Positions 19,373-32,257 of a stretch of DNA of 64,000 nucleotides are shown one piece after another. Each line of letters opens with the position of its first letter. Positions within the stretch are counted from its first letter, which is position 1. Made by a program: the position numbers and the translations under genes. A model generated the notes under the pieces. It saw only the letters and a program-made list of their open reading frames with translations. It ran no database searches and had not been told where the DNA came from. The DNA lies in NCBI GenBank assembly GCA_030730025.1, contig JANQWC010000012.1, positions 80,235-144,234 on the forward strand, given 5' to 3'. The stretch is from Crocinitomicaceae bacterium (GTDB lineage: Bacteria > Bacteroidota > Bacteroidia > Flavobacteriales_D > Crocinitomicaceae).

Positions 19373-21763
19373 ATGAAGCGATTGATTCAAAACATCTTCG
19401 GAATTGCACTGACAGGAATGTTAGTGCTTTCTTCGTGTTCTAAAGAGCGCTCTTCAGCTACGGGTTGGGAATTCAATAACTACAAAAATGGTGGTTTTGA
19501 GAAATTCGATGCCCGCGAGCAAGAAACAGGCCCTGGTTTAGTCATGATTGAAGGCGGTACCTTTACTATGGGCCGCACCGAACAAGACGTGATGTCCGAC
19601 TGGAACGCACGTGCTTCTCGCGTTACTGTTGCCTCTTTCTACATGGACCGTACTGAAGTCACCAACTTCCATTGGTTAGAGTACATGTATTGGATGCGCC
19701 GCGTTTATTACAAAACTTATCCGCACGTTTACAAAAAATGCTTGCCTGATACACTCGCTTGGAGAACTGCTTTAGGCTACCGCGAAAAATACGTCAATTA
19801 CTACTTGCGTCACCCATCTTACCGCGACTACCCTGTAGTAGGTGTTTCTTGGTTGCAAGCAAACGACTTCTGTAAATGGCGTACTGATCGTGTCAATGAA
19901 GCAATTCTTGTTCGCGAAGGTATCTTGAAATGGCATTTTGCCGAAGAAGGCTCTGCCGATGTAGGTGCTGCCAACAACCCCAACTACAATAAAAAATATG
20001 CTTCTGTTCCACAGAACATGTTCTCTACAGAAAACTACCTCAACGGTAACTATACTGTAGAATCTGAAGGTGGTTACGTAGTCAACAAAGACAGCAAACC
20101 AAAACCTAAAGTAGATTCTAAAACCAAAAGATCCGTTCCACGCGATCCATACCAACTCGAAAACTACGATCCTATTTATGCTGACATGGACAACGGTCGT
20201 TTGGGCACGCGCCCTGTCAAAATGGAAGATGGTATCTTATTGCCTTCCTACCGCCTCCCTACTGAAGCAGAATGGGAATTCGCAGCCATGGGCCTCATCG
20301 GGAACCTTGACCCTAACTCTGAAAACATCAACGATCGTCGTATCTATCCTTGGGATGGTCACTACGTTCGTCAAGAAGAGGAGCAATATGCCGGAGCAAT
20401 CCAAGCTAACTTTATGCGTGGAAAAGGCGACATGATGGGTGTTGCGGGTCGTCTCAACGACGGTGCCGACATCTCTGATCGCGTAGATTCATTCTGGCCA
20501 AACGACTACGGTCTTTACCACATGGCTGGTAACGTATCAGAATGGGTAATGGATGTGTATCGTCCACTTACCTCTGAAGTAGCTGAAGGATTCATGCCTT
20601 TCCGCGGTAACAAGTTCCAAACACAACTTCTTGTGCCAGATGGCCTTTATGACAAACCAGTCAAAGCCAACGAAAACATCTATGATGTACACGGCATGAA
20701 AGAATTTGTCAACGAGTTTGCTCGTGTCAAATACCTCGCTCACGCGAACAAAAAGTACAGCCAAGACGCTGGCAACAATTACCAGTCTAACATGTCTGGT
20801 CAAGGTGCTACCAAAGACACTAGCAACGGCAATAAAGATACCGCAGGTGCACAAGGCGCTCCTAAAACAGGTTCTGTCAACAACGCGCCAATGAATTCAC
20901 GCATTTACGCCAAACAAGATCCGCGTAAATACCAATTCAATGCGCCATCTAACTATTACGTATCGAACAACTCACAATTCACCTCTCAGGAGCGCATGCA
21001 ATTTGAGTTCTTAGATACCCTCAACATTATGCTTGACACCGCTATCGTCCTTCACAACCAAGGCCGTACGATTGCAGCGTCTGCCTACATCGAGCGCGTA
21101 TTGTTCAACAAAGACCTTCCTGCAGAAATTAAAGAAGGCGCCAAAAAACAAGACCTTCTCGAGCTTATGGCTTTGGCTTTTGATTACTCACAACCTACCG
21201 CCTACTTAGGTATCGACACAGCACTTTTCAGCCGTGAATACCTAGAGCGCAAGTTTTTATCTTACAGTACTGACCCAACCATCACCACCTGGATCATTAC
21301 CCTTCGCAATGGCCTTAGTGAATTCATCACTACCACTAAAGGAAGCCAACGTTGGAGAGATGTAACAGTTGAGGAAACCGCAGGTCGCTTGAACTACCGT
21401 AAAGACGACTACATTGACTACCTAGATGGCGATTTAGAATCTTCTATCTACTACAACAATGCCAAACGCAAAGAAGAAATCAACAGCGGTATGCGCGACC
21501 CTAAATTGGTCATGTATCAAAGCAAGCACGAAAACAACAACCTACTCAACGAGCAAATCAATGCAGGTAAATCAGGTTGGCCAACAACCCTTATCTCAGA
21601 CAAGAGCCGTGTTTACAAAGGTGGTTCTTGGGCAGATATGGCCTACTGGCTTGCAGTTGGCAACCGTCGCTTCTTAGATGAAGACAAAGCCTCTGCGACC
21701 ATTGGTTTCAGATGTGCCATGGACCGCATCGGTAGCTCACGCAGACCAGACATCAAAGAATAA
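19373..21763 (+). CDS. gldJ: Gliding motility lipoprotein GldJ
   Basis: Lipobox MLVLSSCSKE; formylglycine-generating-enzyme-like segments (MIEGGTFTMGRTEQD, DYPVVGVSWLQANDFCKWR, YRLPTEAEWEFAA, YGLYHMAGNVSEWV, VYKGGSWADMAYWLAVGNRRFLDEDKASATIGFRCAM); next to the porU/porV cluster. Confidence 0.9.
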   Translation: MKRLIQNIFGIALTGMLVLSSCSKERSSATGWEFNNYKNGGFEKFDAREQETGPGLVMIEGGTFTMGRTEQDVMSDWNARASRVTVASFYMDRTEVTNFHWLEYMYWMRRVYYKTYPHVYKKCLPDTLAWRTALGYREKYVNYYLRHPSYRDYPVVGVSWLQANDFCKWRTDRVNEAILVREGILKWHFAEEGSADVGAANNPNYNKKYASVPQNMFSTENYLNGNYTVESEGGYVVNKDSKPKPKVDSKTKRSVPRDPYQLENYDPIYADMDNGRLGTRPVKMEDGILLPSYRLPTEAEWEFAAMGLIGNLDPNSENINDRRIYPWDGHYVRQEEEQYAGAIQANFMRGKGDMMGVAGRLNDGADISDRVDSFWPNDYGLYHMAGNVSEWVMDVYRPLTSEVAEGFMPFRGNKFQTQLLVPDGLYDKPVKANENIYDVHGMKEFVNEFARVKYLAHANKKYSQDAGNNYQSNMSGQGATKDTSNGNKDTAGAQGAPKTGSVNNAPMNSRIYAKQDPRKYQFNAPSNYYVSNNSQFTSQERMQFEFLDTLNIMLDTAIVLHNQGRTIAASAYIERVLFNKDLPAEIKEGAKKQDLLELMALAFDYSQPTAYLGIDTALFSREYLERKFLSYSTDPTITTWIITLRNGLSEFITTTKGSQRWRDVTVEETAGRLNYRKDDYIDYLDGDLESSIYYNNAKRKEEINSGMRDPKLVMYQSKHENNNLLNEQINAGKSGWPTTLISDKSRVYKGGSWADMAYWLAVGNRRFLDEDKASATIGFRCAMDRIGSSRRPDIKE

Positions 21764-21790
21764 TTGGTATATCCACTTATATAATCCTTC

Positions 21791-21820
21791 AAAAGCCCGA
21801 GCAATCGGGCTTTTTTTTTT
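21791..21820 (+). terminator. Intrinsic terminator downstream of gldJ
   Basis: AGCCCGA-GCAA-TCGGGCT stem-loop followed by a T10 run. Confidence 0.9.
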
Positions 21821-21833
21821 GCAACTTTGTTTT

Positions 21834-23108
21834 ATGGAAAAATGGCTTTCAATTTTTGATGCATGTAGTGGTGTAAGTACCGACAGCCGAAACATTCAAA
21901 AAGATGTATTGTACATCGCCCTCAAAGGTGCAAACTTTGATGGGAATCTGTATGCTCAACAAGCCATAGACAACGGGGCAAAATATGCGGTTGTAGACAA
22001 CCCAAACCTTGCCAACGGAACCAATATTTTGGCGGTACCAGATGGCCTCACCTTTTTACAAGACCTAGCGCACGCGCATCGCCTGCGCTTTGACATCCCC
22101 GTTTTGGGCATCACGGGAAGCAACGGCAAAACCAGCACCAAAGAATTAGTCAATTGCGTGCTCCAAACACAATTCAAGGTGTTGTGTACTGAAGGCAACC
22201 TCAATAATCATATTGGTGTGCCGCTGACACTTTTAAAGCTCCACGCAGCACATGAATTAGCGATCATTGAAATGGGTGCCAATAAGCCCCTTGACATCGA
22301 TGAATTGTGTCGGATTGCCAAACCCACCCATGGCCTGATCACCAATATAGGAAAGGCCCATTTGGAAGGATTCATCAATTTTGAGGGTGTTCTGAAGACC
22401 AAATCAGAGCTCTACGATCATGTAGCGCAAGAACAGGGCGCTGTATTTGTCAATGCAGACGACACTATTCTTATGTCTGCTGCAGCGCAGCGCAAGAGTA
22501 CAATAATGACCTATGGTGCCAACGCTGGAGAACTCCAAGGGCAACTGCGATCTTTAGATCCGTATGTACATCTCTCTTGGACATATCAATCCTATGCGTC
22601 TGCTGCGATTGACACACAAATGATCGGTAAATACAATTTTTATAATTTCCTTGCTGCCTTGCGCGTGGGCATGCACTTTGGTATCGATGAAGCGAAAATG
22701 AATGCCGCAATTGCCAATTATGTGCCAACTAATAAACGCTCACAAGTAGAAAAAACACAACACAACACCCTGATCGTCGATTGCTATAATGCCAATCCGT
22801 CGAGTATGATGAGCGCGCTCAGTTCGTTTATGGAGATTGATCATCCTCAAAAATTGGTCATTCTTGGCGATATGCTAGAACTCGGTGCCGACGGACCCTC
22901 CGAACATCAAAAAATACTTGATTTTCTGCATGCAAATGAGCTGAAATTCATGACAGTAGGCCCTATCTTTAAAAAATTAAACAAGGATGGGTTTGACAAC
23001 GTAGCCATGTTGCGAGAAAAACTAGCAGAACAAGATTTGAAAGCTTGCTTGATATTATTGAAAGGATCTAGAGGAATTGCACTAGAGCAATTGATCGACT
23101 GCCTTTAA
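21834..23108 (+). CDS. murF: UDP-N-acetylmuramoyl-tripeptide--D-alanyl-D-alanine ligase
   Basis: GVSTDSRNIQKDVLYIALKG, GITGSNGKTSTKELV, EMGANKPLDIDELCRIAKPTHGLITNIGKAHLEGF, DCYNANPSSM; start trimmed to the ATG at 21834. Confidence 0.95.
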   Translation: MEKWLSIFDACSGVSTDSRNIQKDVLYIALKGANFDGNLYAQQAIDNGAKYAVVDNPNLANGTNILAVPDGLTFLQDLAHAHRLRFDIPVLGITGSNGKTSTKELVNCVLQTQFKVLCTEGNLNNHIGVPLTLLKLHAAHELAIIEMGANKPLDIDELCRIAKPTHGLITNIGKAHLEGFINFEGVLKTKSELYDHVAQEQGAVFVNADDTILMSAAAQRKSTIMTYGANAGELQGQLRSLDPYVHLSWTYQSYASAAIDTQMIGKYNFYNFLAALRVGMHFGIDEAKMNAAIANYVPTNKRSQVEKTQHNTLIVDCYNANPSSMMSALSSFMEIDHPQKLVILGDMLELGADGPSEHQKILDFLHANELKFMTVGPIFKKLNKDGFDNVAMLREKLAEQDLKACLILLKGSRGIALEQLIDCL

Positions 23109-23157
23109 TCGTCCACGGTATTGTGCAATGTAGAGTGAGATGATGAGCGGCTACAAC

Positions 23158-24240
23158 TTAAGAGCCGTATTGCATCAAAAAAGCCTTTAAGAACGGGTCG
23201 AGCGCACCGTCCATAACGGCATCTACGTCGCCAGTTTCTGTGCCGGTTCTGACGTCCTTGACTAATTTATATGGATGCATCACGTAATTGCGGATTTGGC
23301 TACCCCACTCTATTTTCTTTTTACCCGCCTCGATTTCATTGCGTTTCTCCATGCGCTCGCGCAAGATGACTTCGTACAACTGAGAGCGCAACAATTGCAA
23401 GGCTTTTTCTTTATTGGCCAATTGCGAACGAGATTCGGAGTTTTCAATGATGATACCTGAAGGTGCGTGACGCAAACGAACGGCGGTCTCGACTTTGTTG
23501 ACGTTTTGCCCCCCTGCACCGCCTGAACGGAAAGTTTCAAAGGAAATATCGGCCGGATTGATATTGATTTCAATTTGGTCGTCTACCAAGGGGTACACAT
23601 AAACCGAAACAAAACTGGTGTGTCTTTTGGCATTTGAATCGAAGGGTGAGATGCGCACCAAGCGATGCACGCCGTTTTCACCTTTGAGGTATCCAAATGC
23701 AAATTCGCCTTCAAATTCTAGCGTGACGGTTTTGACGCCCGCTACATCTCCTTCTTGAAAGTTGAGTTCAGTGATTTTATAGCCATGTTTTTGACCCCAC
23801 ATGAGGTACATGCGCATGAGCATACTGGCCCAATCGCAGCTTTCTGTACCACCTGCTCCAGCGGTAATTTGCAGGACCGCCGAGAGGCCATCTTCTTCAT
23901 TAGACAGCATGTTTTTGAGCTCGAGTTCTTCAATTTCTTCAAGTAGCTTGGCATATTGCGCATTGAGCTCCGCTTCTTCTGCCATGCCTTCGCGAACGAA
24001 TTCCATCAGGACATCGAGGTCTGCAACCGAAGTAGCGGTGCGGTCAAAGGTTTCGACCCAAAATTTGAGCCCGCGGATTTGCTTCATTTTGTCTTCGGCC
24101 TTTTTGGGGTCATCCCAGAAGGAGGGGTCTTGGGTCTTGAGCTCCTCCTCTTTTAACTGCATGCGCTTCTCATCGATTTTAAGAAAGGTCTGAATGGTTG
24201 AAAGTCTGTTTTGTAGGGCCTTGTACTGTTCGGTTGTCAT
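23158..24240 (-). CDS. prfB: Peptide chain release factor 2
   Basis: [35 protein letters not shown] (GGQ), [13 protein letters not shown] (SPF); continuous reading frame. Confidence 0.95.
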   Translation of the reverse strand: MTTEQYKALQNRLSTIQTFLKIDEKRMQLKEEELKTQDPSFWDDPKKAEDKMKQIRGLKFWVETFDRTATSVADLDVLMEFVREGMAEEAELNAQYAKLLEEIEELELKNMLSNEEDGLSAVLQITAGAGGTESCDWASMLMRMYLMWGQKHGYKITELNFQEGDVAGVKTVTLEFEGEFAFGYLKGENGVHRLVRISPFDSNAKRHTSFVSVYVYPLVDDQIEININPADISFETFRSGGAGGQNVNKVETAVRLRHAPSGIIIENSESRSQLANKEKALQLLRSQLYEVILRERMEKRNEIEAGKKKIEWGSQIRNYVMHPYKLVKDVRTGTETGDVDAVMDGALDPFLKAFLMQYGS

Positions 24241-24332
24241 GGAGCAAAGTTAAGCATTCTAGCAAGGAAAGAAAAGGAAGGAGCGCTCATGATTCAGTCA
24301 AAATGTGTACATTTGTCTCAAATCAATGTAAC

Positions 24333-24710
24333 ATGAATATTCCAGCTGAACTCAAGTACACCAAAGACCACGAATGGGTAAAACTCGAAGGTGACATTGC
24401 CACAATTGGCATTACCGAATTTGCACAAAGCGAACTCGGAGACATCGTTTATGTCGAAGTAGAAACCGTCGGAGAAACAATGGCGCAAGAAGAAGTTTTT
24501 GGTAGTGTAGAAGCTGTCAAGACCGTTTCTGATTTGTTCTTGCCAATGAGCGGCGAAATCATCGAATTCAACGATACACTTGAAGCCAATCCTGAGTTAG
24601 TCAACAACGACCCTTACGGTGCAGGCTGGATGGTCAAAGTTCGCGTGGCTGACGCAGCTGAGTTTGCAGCGCTTTTGGACGCCGAAGCTTACGCGCAAGA
24701 AGTTCACTAA
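24333..24710 (+). CDS. gcvH: Glycine cleavage system H protein
   Basis: [55 protein letters not shown] with lipoyl Lys; ATG at 24333. Confidence 0.95.
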   Translation: MNIPAELKYTKDHEWVKLEGDIATIGITEFAQSELGDIVYVEVETVGETMAQEEVFGSVEAVKTVSDLFLPMSGEIIEFNDTLEANPELVNNDPYGAGWMVKVRVADAAEFAALLDAEAYAQEVH

Positions 24711-24760
24711 GCAAAATACCTTTCAATATATTCTTAGGATTTTAATCCTTCCTCATTCTA

Positions 24761-24782
24761 AACCGCCCAAAAGGCGGTTTTT

Positions 24783-24784
<2 letters not shown>
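24761..24784 (+). terminator. Intrinsic terminator downstream of gcvH
   Basis: AACCGCC-CAAAA-GGCGGTT stem-loop followed by T-tract; overlaps the end of the convergent nuclease gene. Confidence 0.85.
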
Positions 24785-27528
<2,744 letters not shown>

Positions 27529-27543
27529 TTAATTTCGTGTAAA

Positions 27544-27551
27544 CAAAAATA
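27544..27551 (-). promoter_or_regulatory. Bacteroidota -7 element (TATTTTTG) upstream of gyrB
   Basis: CAAAAATA on the plus strand, about 40 nt upstream of the gyrB ATG. Confidence 0.55.
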
Positions 27552-27580
27552 AAAAAAAGCACCTCGCAAAAGGTGCTTTC
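27551..27580 (-). terminator. Intrinsic terminator downstream of the peroxidase gene
   Basis: Minus-strand AAAGCACCTTTTGCGAGGTGCTTTTTTTTA hairpin with U-tract. Confidence 0.8.
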
Positions 27581-27628
27581 ATAGGGCGCTAAGGCCTTAA
27601 CTTATCAACAAAATTTCAACGATTTGAA

Positions 27629-28165
27629 CTATTGCTCAATCCACGCAATAATACTCGGATCATTTGGCAAAACACGCGGTGAAATCACTTTCGACAAATG
27701 GCCGTTTTCATCGATGAGGTACTTTTGAAAATTCCATTCAACTTTGCTGTCTTCTTTGCCATTTTTGGCTTTTTGCGTTAAGAATTGATAAACCGGATGC
27801 ATTTCTTTCCCTTTGACAGAAATTTTGGACATCATCGGAAAACTCACCCCATAATTTAGCTGGCAAAACTGAGCGATTTCTTGGTCTGTACCCGGCTCTT
27901 GCGACATGAAATCATTGGCCGGAAAGCCGACAATGACAAAATTCTTTGATTTGTACTTGGTGTATAAAGCCTCTAACTCCTCATATTGTGGTGTTAGGCC
28001 GCATTTAGAAGCAGTATTGACTACCATTATCTTTTTGCCTTTTAAAGTGGCAAAATCAAAGGTTTTGCCGTTGATGTCTTTGACTTTAAATTGGTAAATA
28101 CTTGCGGAATCAGCGGAGATAAAACTCATAAGGAGGATACTTAAAGAAAATAAGAGTGTTTTCAT
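27629..28165 (-). CDS. Glutathione peroxidase family protein (secreted)
   Basis: Signal peptide; VNTASKCGLTPQYEELEALYTKYK, GFPANDFMSQEPGTDQEIAQFC, VEWNFQKYLID; Cys instead of selenocysteine. Confidence 0.92.
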   Translation of the reverse strand: MKTLLFSLSILLMSFISADSASIYQFKVKDINGKTFDFATLKGKKIMVVNTASKCGLTPQYEELEALYTKYKSKNFVIVGFPANDFMSQEPGTDQEIAQFCQLNYGVSFPMMSKISVKGKEMHPVYQFLTQKAKNGKEDSKVEWNFQKYLIDENGHLSKVISPRVLPNDPSIIAWIEQ

Positions 28166-28245
28166 GGTCGTTTTTATTAAGAACAATACCAAACAAAGAT
28201 AGTTCAGCTTGGAACAAAATTTTGATTTTTACGAATAAGAAACGC

Positions 28246-29073
28246 ATGAAGCAGCTTTTACTGTATTTCCTTTTTTGCACACCGCTCTGCTGGGGGCAAA
28301 AGATGACTGGTTTTTGGCAAGGAATGCTCTTTTCTGCTTCGGATCAAACGGCCATGATTCCCGTTTACCTCAATATTTTTGTTACGAACGGCTTAATAGA
28401 CGGTAAAATCAGAATTGAAAACCAAGAAGGTGCCTGCGTTTATCCGGTAGTTGGGCGTTATGAAAACAACGAGCTGCAACTCATTACAATGAAAGCCATG
28501 TGGTATTACCTACCCGAGTTCTCGCTTTCCCCATACGTTTATACGCTCAAATTCAATCCTCAAAATGGCTACTTAGAGGGTACTACCGACAATGGAGATT
28601 ACCGCCTCATTGCTTTTCAAAGCCAAGGAGAGATTTCAACCGACAAAACACCTTATCTCCCCAAAGAATGGCTGCAGCGCTTCAAGCAGGAGTTGGCAGA
28701 TGGCGTTTCGGCTCCTCAAATCAGAAAAAAAGAGTTGCAAAACTTTGCGTTCCAACCGGTATACTTTGATTACGACCAAGCGGTGATCAGACCAGAATAC
28801 GAAGCGTATCTTAAAGAATTGATCAGAATGGTAAAGAGTCATTCCGATTTGCGCATTGAAATTACGGGACACACCGATGCAGATGGATCTGAAGGTTACA
28901 ACTTAGTCTTATCTAAAAAACGCAGCGAAGCCCTCCTGTCTTTTTTTGCGCAAAATGGCTTGCCAAAAGACCGCGTGGTGATCAGGTATAAGGGTGAAAA
29001 AGAACCCGTCGATCAGAACAAAACAGATGAAGGCAAGCAGCGCAATAGACGCGTCGACTTCAGGTTTATTTGA
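28246..29073 (+). CDS. OmpA family protein
   Basis: C-terminal VYFDYDQAVIRPEYEAYLKELIRMV...ITGHTDADGSEGYNLVLSKKRSEALLSFF...NRRVDFRF; signal peptide and unrecognised beta-rich N-terminal half. Confidence 0.9.
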   Translation: MKQLLLYFLFCTPLCWGQKMTGFWQGMLFSASDQTAMIPVYLNIFVTNGLIDGKIRIENQEGACVYPVVGRYENNELQLITMKAMWYYLPEFSLSPYVYTLKFNPQNGYLEGTTDNGDYRLIAFQSQGEISTDKTPYLPKEWLQRFKQELADGVSAPQIRKKELQNFAFQPVYFDYDQAVIRPEYEAYLKELIRMVKSHSDLRIEITGHTDADGSEGYNLVLSKKRSEALLSFFAQNGLPKDRVVIRYKGEKEPVDQNKTDEGKQRNRRVDFRFI

Positions 29074-29074
29074 C

Positions 29075-31699
29075 CTAGAGACTCTTTAGTTTTTCTTCGA
29101 GAATAGCAATTTTATTGAGCGCATCAGCTTCTTTATTGCGTTCGTTGGTTACAACCGCCTCAGGTGCGCCGGCCATGAATTTTTCGTTTTGCAATTTTGA
29201 CTGAACACTTTTGAGAAACCCTTTGGTGTAATGCAATTCTTCTTCTAGCTTTTTCTTTTCGGCCTCGAGGTCAATTTGCTCGCCAAATGGCACAAAAAAC
29301 TCGATGCCATCTACGATAAAGCTATTGGCTTGCGCGACTTTTTCTTGGACATAAGCCAACACAGATAAGTTGCCCATTTTGATAATAATGCTGTCTGCAT
29401 CTGTTGCGCGGCTAGGGTCTGCTTTGATGTAAAGCTCCATCTGGATTTTGGTCGCGATGTTGTTTTGCTTGCGGATATTGCGGAGTTGCGTAATGACTTT
29501 TTCGTTGAAAGCAAACTGCGCGAGTGGTGCAGTAGCAAGCTCTTGAACAGCTGGCCAGGCCGCAATGACGATGTCGTCGCCTGCTTGGCGCTCACGAAGG
29601 GCGTGGTAGAGCTCTTCGGAGACAAATGGCGTGAACGGATGCATGATTTTCAAGATGCGCTCAAAGAAATCGAGGGTGTGTTCGATGGTTTGGCGATCGA
29701 TGGGCTGCTGATAGCCCGGTTTGATCATTTCCAAATACCAAGAGCAGAAGTCGTCCCAAACGAGTTTGTAGGTCGACATCAGGGCGTCGGAGATGCGGAA
29801 TTTATCGAAGTTACTGTTGATTTCGCTCAAGACCTGCGCAAAACGGTTGTCGAACCATTCGATGGCAACTTTGCTAGAAAGTGGCTGCGCGATATCGCGG
29901 ACTTCCCACGACGAAACCAAGCGATAGGCGTTCCAGATTTTATTGGTGAAATTACGGCCTTGCTCGCACTGAGAACTGTCAAATGGGAGGTCATTGCCTG
30001 CTGGCGATGAAATGAGGACCCCAACACGCACGCCGTCGGCGCCGTATTGATTGATGAGTTCGATAGGATCTGGTGAATTGCCCAAAGACTTGGACATTTT
30101 GCGCCCTAGTTTGTCGCGGACAATACCGGTGTAATAAACATTTTTGAAGGGTTGTTGACCCATGTATTCGTAACCCGCAATGGCCATGCGCGCCACCCAA
30201 AAGAACATGATTTCGGGTGCCGTAACGAGGTCGTTGGTCGGGTAGTAGTAATTGATTTCGGGGTTGTTGGGCTGTGTGAGGCCATTGAAAACAGAAATGG
30301 GCCATAACCAGCTCGAAAACCAAGTATCGAGGACGTCTTCGTCTTGGCGCAATTCGGAAACGACTACTTGACGACCCGCTTTTTCAGAAGCAAGTACCAA
30401 TGCTTCCTCTTGGGTTTTGGCGACCACGAAGTCAGCTGGGCGGTCGCTGTAGTACCAAGCCGGGATGCGATGACCCCACCAAAGCTGACGAGAAATACAC
30501 CAATCTTTGACGTTTTCCATCCAGTGACGATAGGTGTTTTTGAATTTCTCAGGGTGGAATTGGATGTTGCCATTCATGACGTTTTCCAAGGCTGGTGCCG
30601 CGAGTTCTTTCATCGAGACAAACCATTGCAAAGAGAGTTTAGGCTCAATAACGGCGCTGGTGCGCTCAGAAAAACCAACTTTATTGATGATGTCTTCGGT
30701 TTTGACTAAAAAGCCTTTGTCTTGGAGTTCTTTTTCGATTTCTCGACGGACCTCAAAGCGGTCTTTGCCCTCGTAATGAGCGCCGTGCGCATTGAGCGTG
30801 CCGTTGTCGTTGAATAAGTCGATGCTCGGCAAATTGTGTTTTTGACCGAGTTCGTAGTCATTGGGGTCGTGGGCTGGCGTTACTTTTAGGCAACCTGTTC
30901 CAAAATCTTTGTCTACGTATTCGTCGGCAATAACCGGGATTTCGCGGTTGATGAGCGGAACCAAAACGGTTTTGCCAATGAGGTGTCGGTAGCGCTCGTC
31001 TTCGGGATGCACGCAAATGGCGGTATCTCCGAGGATGGTCTCGGGACGCGTGGTGGCGATAGTGAGCCATTGGTCTGTCTGACCAAGGACTTGATAGCGC
31101 ACGTAAAATAATTTCGAATTGACTTCTTTGTAATTAACCTCTTCGTCGGAAAGCGCAGTGAGGGCTTCTGGATCCCAGTTGACCATGCGCACGCCACGGT
31201 AAATTTTACCTTTTTGAAAGAGGTCGATGAAAACGGCAATAACCGACTCTGAGTATTCGGGGTCCATGGTGAAGTGCGTACGCTCCCAGTCGCAAGAAGC
31301 ACCGAGGCGCTTGAGTTGCTCGAGGATGATGCCGCCGTGCTTTTCTTTCCATTCAAAAGCATGGGCAAGGAATTGCTCGCGGGTGAGCTCAGATTTAGAA
31401 ATACCTTCGGCCTTGAGTTTCTGAACAACTTTGGCTTCTGTGGCAATGGAGGCGTGGTCGGTGCCGGGAACCCAGCAAGCGTTTTTACCGAGCATACGCG
31501 CTCTGCGCACCAATACATCTTGGATGGTGTTGTTGAGCATGTGGCCCATGTGCAACACACCAGTGACGTTTGGTGGTGGAATGACGATCGTGTAAGGCTC
31601 GCGGTGGTCTGGGGTAGAATGAAAATAACCCTTATCTAACCAGTGCTGGTACCATTTTTCTTGTGCAAGTTGCGGCTCGTATGTTTTTGCAATCTCCAT
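29075..31699 (-). CDS. valS: Valine--tRNA ligase
   Basis: [19 protein letters not shown] (HIGH), [18 protein letters not shown] (KMSKS), [11 protein letters not shown]. Confidence 0.97.
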   Translation of the reverse strand: MEIAKTYEPQLAQEKWYQHWLDKGYFHSTPDHREPYTIVIPPPNVTGVLHMGHMLNNTIQDVLVRRARMLGKNACWVPGTDHASIATEAKVVQKLKAEGISKSELTREQFLAHAFEWKEKHGGIILEQLKRLGASCDWERTHFTMDPEYSESVIAVFIDLFQKGKIYRGVRMVNWDPEALTALSDEEVNYKEVNSKLFYVRYQVLGQTDQWLTIATTRPETILGDTAICVHPEDERYRHLIGKTVLVPLINREIPVIADEYVDKDFGTGCLKVTPAHDPNDYELGQKHNLPSIDLFNDNGTLNAHGAHYEGKDRFEVRREIEKELQDKGFLVKTEDIINKVGFSERTSAVIEPKLSLQWFVSMKELAAPALENVMNGNIQFHPEKFKNTYRHWMENVKDWCISRQLWWGHRIPAWYYSDRPADFVVAKTQEEALVLASEKAGRQVVVSELRQDEDVLDTWFSSWLWPISVFNGLTQPNNPEINYYYPTNDLVTAPEIMFFWVARMAIAGYEYMGQQPFKNVYYTGIVRDKLGRKMSKSLGNSPDPIELINQYGADGVRVGVLISSPAGNDLPFDSSQCEQGRNFTNKIWNAYRLVSSWEVRDIAQPLSSKVAIEWFDNRFAQVLSEINSNFDKFRISDALMSTYKLVWDDFCSWYLEMIKPGYQQPIDRQTIEHTLDFFERILKIMHPFTPFVSEELYHALRERQAGDDIVIAAWPAVQELATAPLAQFAFNEKVITQLRNIRKQNNIATKIQMELYIKADPSRATDADSIIIKMGNLSVLAYVQEKVAQANSFIVDGIEFFVPFGEQIDLEAEKKKLEEELHYTKGFLKSVQSKLQNEKFMAGAPEAVVTNERNKEADALNKIAILEEKLKSL

Positions 31700-31716
31700 G
31701 ACTTCGTTTAAAGTGG

Positions 31717-31724
31717 CAAAGATA
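31717..31724 (-). promoter_or_regulatory. Bacteroidota -7 element (TATCTTTG) upstream of valS
   Basis: CAAAGATA on the plus strand, 17 nt upstream of the valS ATG. Confidence 0.6.
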
Positions 31725-31753
31725 GCAAATATCTGAGCGCGCGCAGCGACTAT

Positions 31754-32167
31754 CTAGTTGATCACCGGAGAATCTGAGGGCGTCAAGACCGTGCCTTTGA
31801 TGGTGAGTACAATTGGGTCTCCGACATTAGAAAAAACAGTGATTGTTTTGGTGAAAGCACCAACGCGCTTGGTGTCGTAATGCACTTTAATAACGCCTTT
31901 TTTGCCTTTTCTGATCGGTGTTTCGGGACGGTCAGCTGCTGTACAACCACAACTTGTTTGGACGTTTGTAATGACCGCTGCTTTCTTTGCGGTGTTCTTG
32001 AATTCAAAAACGAAGAGGTCTTCTGAACCGTAAGGAATATCTTGGCGCTCAATTTCGAGTACGTTGAAACGCAATGTAGGCTGGGCTGTTTTTTTGCCTT
32101 TTTCGGTAGTTTGGGCAAATAGCAACTGTGACAAGCATAAAAACAAAGAGAGTTGAAGTAATTTCAT
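31754..32167 (-). CDS. DUF1573 domain-containing secreted protein
   Basis: Signal peptide; FEFKNTAKKAAVITNVQTSCGCTAADRPETPIRKGKKGVIKVHYDTKRVGAFTKTITV is typical of DUF1573. Confidence 0.9.
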   Translation of the reverse strand: MKLLQLSLFLCLSQLLFAQTTEKGKKTAQPTLRFNVLEIERQDIPYGSEDLFVFEFKNTAKKAAVITNVQTSCGCTAADRPETPIRKGKKGVIKVHYDTKRVGAFTKTITVFSNVGDPIVLTIKGTVLTPSDSPVIN

Positions 32168-32257
32168 GAGATAGTGATTTAGGATGGATATGTTCATTAA
32201 TGTTCTAGGGGCAAGTTTAAATAATTCATTGCGGCCCGAAATAAAATTAACACATTT

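Noticed and set aside
24741-24755. AGGATTTTAATCCTT inverted repeat after gcvH
   Set aside because: Short AT-rich palindrome, probably chance; the adjacent CG-rich hairpin with T-tract explains termination.
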